Of a stretch of 6,025 bases of DNA, positions 5,269 through 6,025 are shown one piece after another. The stretch covers positions 1 to 6,025 of the forward strand of contig NZ_JBKHDN010000169.1 of the NCBI RefSeq assembly GCF_046541315.1, given 5' to 3'. The notes beneath the pieces are model-generated. The model saw only the letters and a list, made by a program, of their open reading frames with translations. It ran no database searches and was not told where the DNA came from. The position numbers were made by a program, and so were the translations under genes. Source of the DNA: Lamprobacter sp046541315 (lineage in GTDB: Bacteria > Pseudomonadota > Gammaproteobacteria > Chromatiales > Chromatiaceae). Position 1 is the first letter of the stretch. Every line of letters begins with the position of its first letter.

Positions 5269-5964
5269 ATGAATATCCGGACAAAACCTGCGGACGAGGC
5301 AACCCCGGCCCCCGCCGAGGTGCCCGTGGCGCTCGATGACCTCTGCGCGGGCGCGGGCACCATCTGTTCCGCGCGATACCGCTCCACCACACCCGAGCGC
5401 GTGCTGGCGTCAGCGTCATGGTTCTTTTGCCACCACGGGTTCCACGCGACTGGGGTCGATGCCATCGCGCGCCGCGCGGGCACGGCAAAGACCTCGCTCT
5501 ACAAGCATTTCGGCAACAAGGAGCAGCTGATCGAGGCCGTGCTCGAACGCGAAGGCGCGGCCTGGCGCAGTTGGTTCTTCTCGGAGATGGCGAAGGTCGA
5601 GGGCACCGCCGAGGATCAACTGCTGGCCGTCTTCGACATCCTCGAGAGCTGGTTCGCCGACCCGTATTTCTTCGGATGCCCCTTCATCAACGCCCTGGGC
5701 GAGTTCGACGTGAACAACGCAAGGCTGCGCAAGATCCTCGCGGCTCACAAAGCGCATCTGAACGGTTGGATCGCCGCGCAGGCCGAGATGATCGGCGCGC
5801 GCGATCCGGCCAGTACGGTCGCGCGATTCACCATCCTGATCGACGGCGCCATTGTAGCCGCGCAGGCCAGCGGCAACCCCGCCTGCGCCGGGCATGCCCG
5901 CGATCTCGCCGCGCTTCAGCTGGCGGCGGAGACCCAGCACAAGACGCGCCGGGCACCGGCGTAA
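5269..5964 (+). CDS. TetR/AcrR-family transcriptional regulator
   Basis: A 231-residue protein, a usual length for the family. Residues 41-92 are the TetR DNA-binding domain: TPERVLASASWFFCHHGFHA, then the helix-turn-helix TGVDAIARRAGTAKTSLYKH (61-80) and FGNKEQLIEAVL (81-92). The C-terminal ligand/dimer domain carries FFGCPFINALGEF (134-146), the 'GCPF-I/L-N' motif frequent in one TetR subgroup, and LIDGAIVAAQ (190-199). Such proteins usually repress a divergent operon and themselves, and are released by a small-molecule inducer; the partner here would be the minus-strand transporter-enzyme operon. A polar, Pro/Ala-rich extension of about 40 residues precedes the domain and contains Cys26 and Cys33; further Cys are 54, 137 and 206. 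No clear ribosome site precedes the ATG at 5269, so a start at the GTG codons for residues 18 or 20 is possible. The inducer cannot be inferred from sequence. Confidence 0.94.
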   Translation: MNIRTKPADEATPAPAEVPVALDDLCAGAGTICSARYRSTTPERVLASASWFFCHHGFHATGVDAIARRAGTAKTSLYKHFGNKEQLIEAVLEREGAAWRSWFFSEMAKVEGTAEDQLLAVFDILESWFADPYFFGCPFINALGEFDVNNARLRKILAAHKAHLNGWIAAQAEMIGARDPASTVARFTILIDGAIVAAQASGNPACAGHARDLAALQLAAETQHKTRRAPA

Positions 5965-5973
5965 AGGGCGCTG

Positions 5974-5989
5974 TCGGGAGTGTTCCCGA
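5974..5989 (+). terminator. Possible weak terminator hairpin after TetR gene
   Basis: TCGGGA-GTGT-TCCCGA is a perfect 6-bp stem with a 4-nt loop, beginning 10 nt after the TetR stop codon. It is not followed by a run of T (GAACGACCGG follows), so intrinsic termination would be inefficient. Its position right after the gene is the main support. Confidence 0.35.
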
Positions 5990-5997
5990 GAACGACC

Positions 5998-6025
5998 GGC
6001 ATTGTTGCAAATAAGGCGGCCTAAG
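5998..6025. mobile_element. Possible insertion-sequence end (IS6/IS26-like or IS903-like terminal repeat)
   Basis: GGCATTGTTGCAAA (5998-6011) differs at one base from the well-known 14-bp IS26 terminal repeat GGCACTGTTGCAAA. It also resembles ends of the IS903 group of the IS5 family (GGCTTTGTTG...ATAAATC). If real, the element extends to the right beyond the window and only its first 28 nt are present. No transposase coding sequence can be seen here, and the target duplication cannot be tested without the other end. A 14-nt near-match adjacent to a gene end is suggestive but not proof. Confidence 0.45.

Noticed and set aside
4679..5272. Plus-strand open frame of 197 codons crossing the control region
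   Set aside because: It covers the start of the ATPase gene antisense and the palindrome-rich control region, and has no recognisable motif or ribosome site.
5091..5339. Plus-strand 82-codon open frame within the control region
   Set aside because: No ribosome site, it overlaps the TetR gene out of frame, and it spans the operator palindromes; nothing in the protein suggests a real product.
5416..5940. Minus-strand open frame opposite the TetR gene
   Set aside because: It is antisense to a clear TetR domain with no motifs of its own; a codon-bias shadow.

Overview
The window is GC-rich and strongly biased to G/C at third codon positions. Its proteins and layout look like an alphaproteobacterium, probably of the Rhodobacterales/Paracoccus kind; that placement is an inference from protein style, not a database match. 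Almost all of the window is one divergent locus: a minus-strand operon of six genes and a plus-strand TetR-family regulator, separated by a 332-nt control region.

The minus-strand operon, read from its promoter side (right to left), has six members. (1) An ABC transporter ATPase (4085-4936). (2) A Tat-exported substrate-binding protein of the NrtA/CmpA/SsuA/TauA type (2808-4058). (3) A single ABC permease that begins inside the stop codon of gene 2 (1969-2811). (4) An OsmC/Ohr-fold protein (1403-1939). (5) A flavoprotein of the acyl-CoA dehydrogenase superfamily (144-1289). (6) The first 25 codons of a rhodanese-like sulfurtransferase (ending at the left window edge), interrupted by an in-frame amber codon. 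Gaps are short and most starts have clear Shine-Dalgarno sequences, so the set reads as one transcription unit. A strong stem-loop lies between the OsmC and flavoprotein genes.

The likely biology is import of a small organic or oxyanion solute followed by oxidative processing. Three independent hints point to sulfur: the sulfonate/taurine/nitrate-type importer, a flavoprotein that lacks the usual acyl-CoA dehydrogenase base (as in DszC/SfnB-like monooxygenases), and the rhodanese start. The OsmC protein lacks the second redox cysteine, so it may not be an ordinary peroxidase. The substrate cannot be told from sequence.

The control region (4937-5268) holds a 26-nt near-perfect palindrome at 5142-5167, the best operator candidate for the TetR protein. 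It also has a degenerate second copy next to the TetR start, and two small inverted repeats in the operon leader. To the right of the TetR gene are a small hairpin and, at 5998-6011, a sequence closely resembling the terminal inverted repeat of IS6/IS26-type (or IS903-type) insertion sequences. The locus may therefore abut a mobile element just outside the window.
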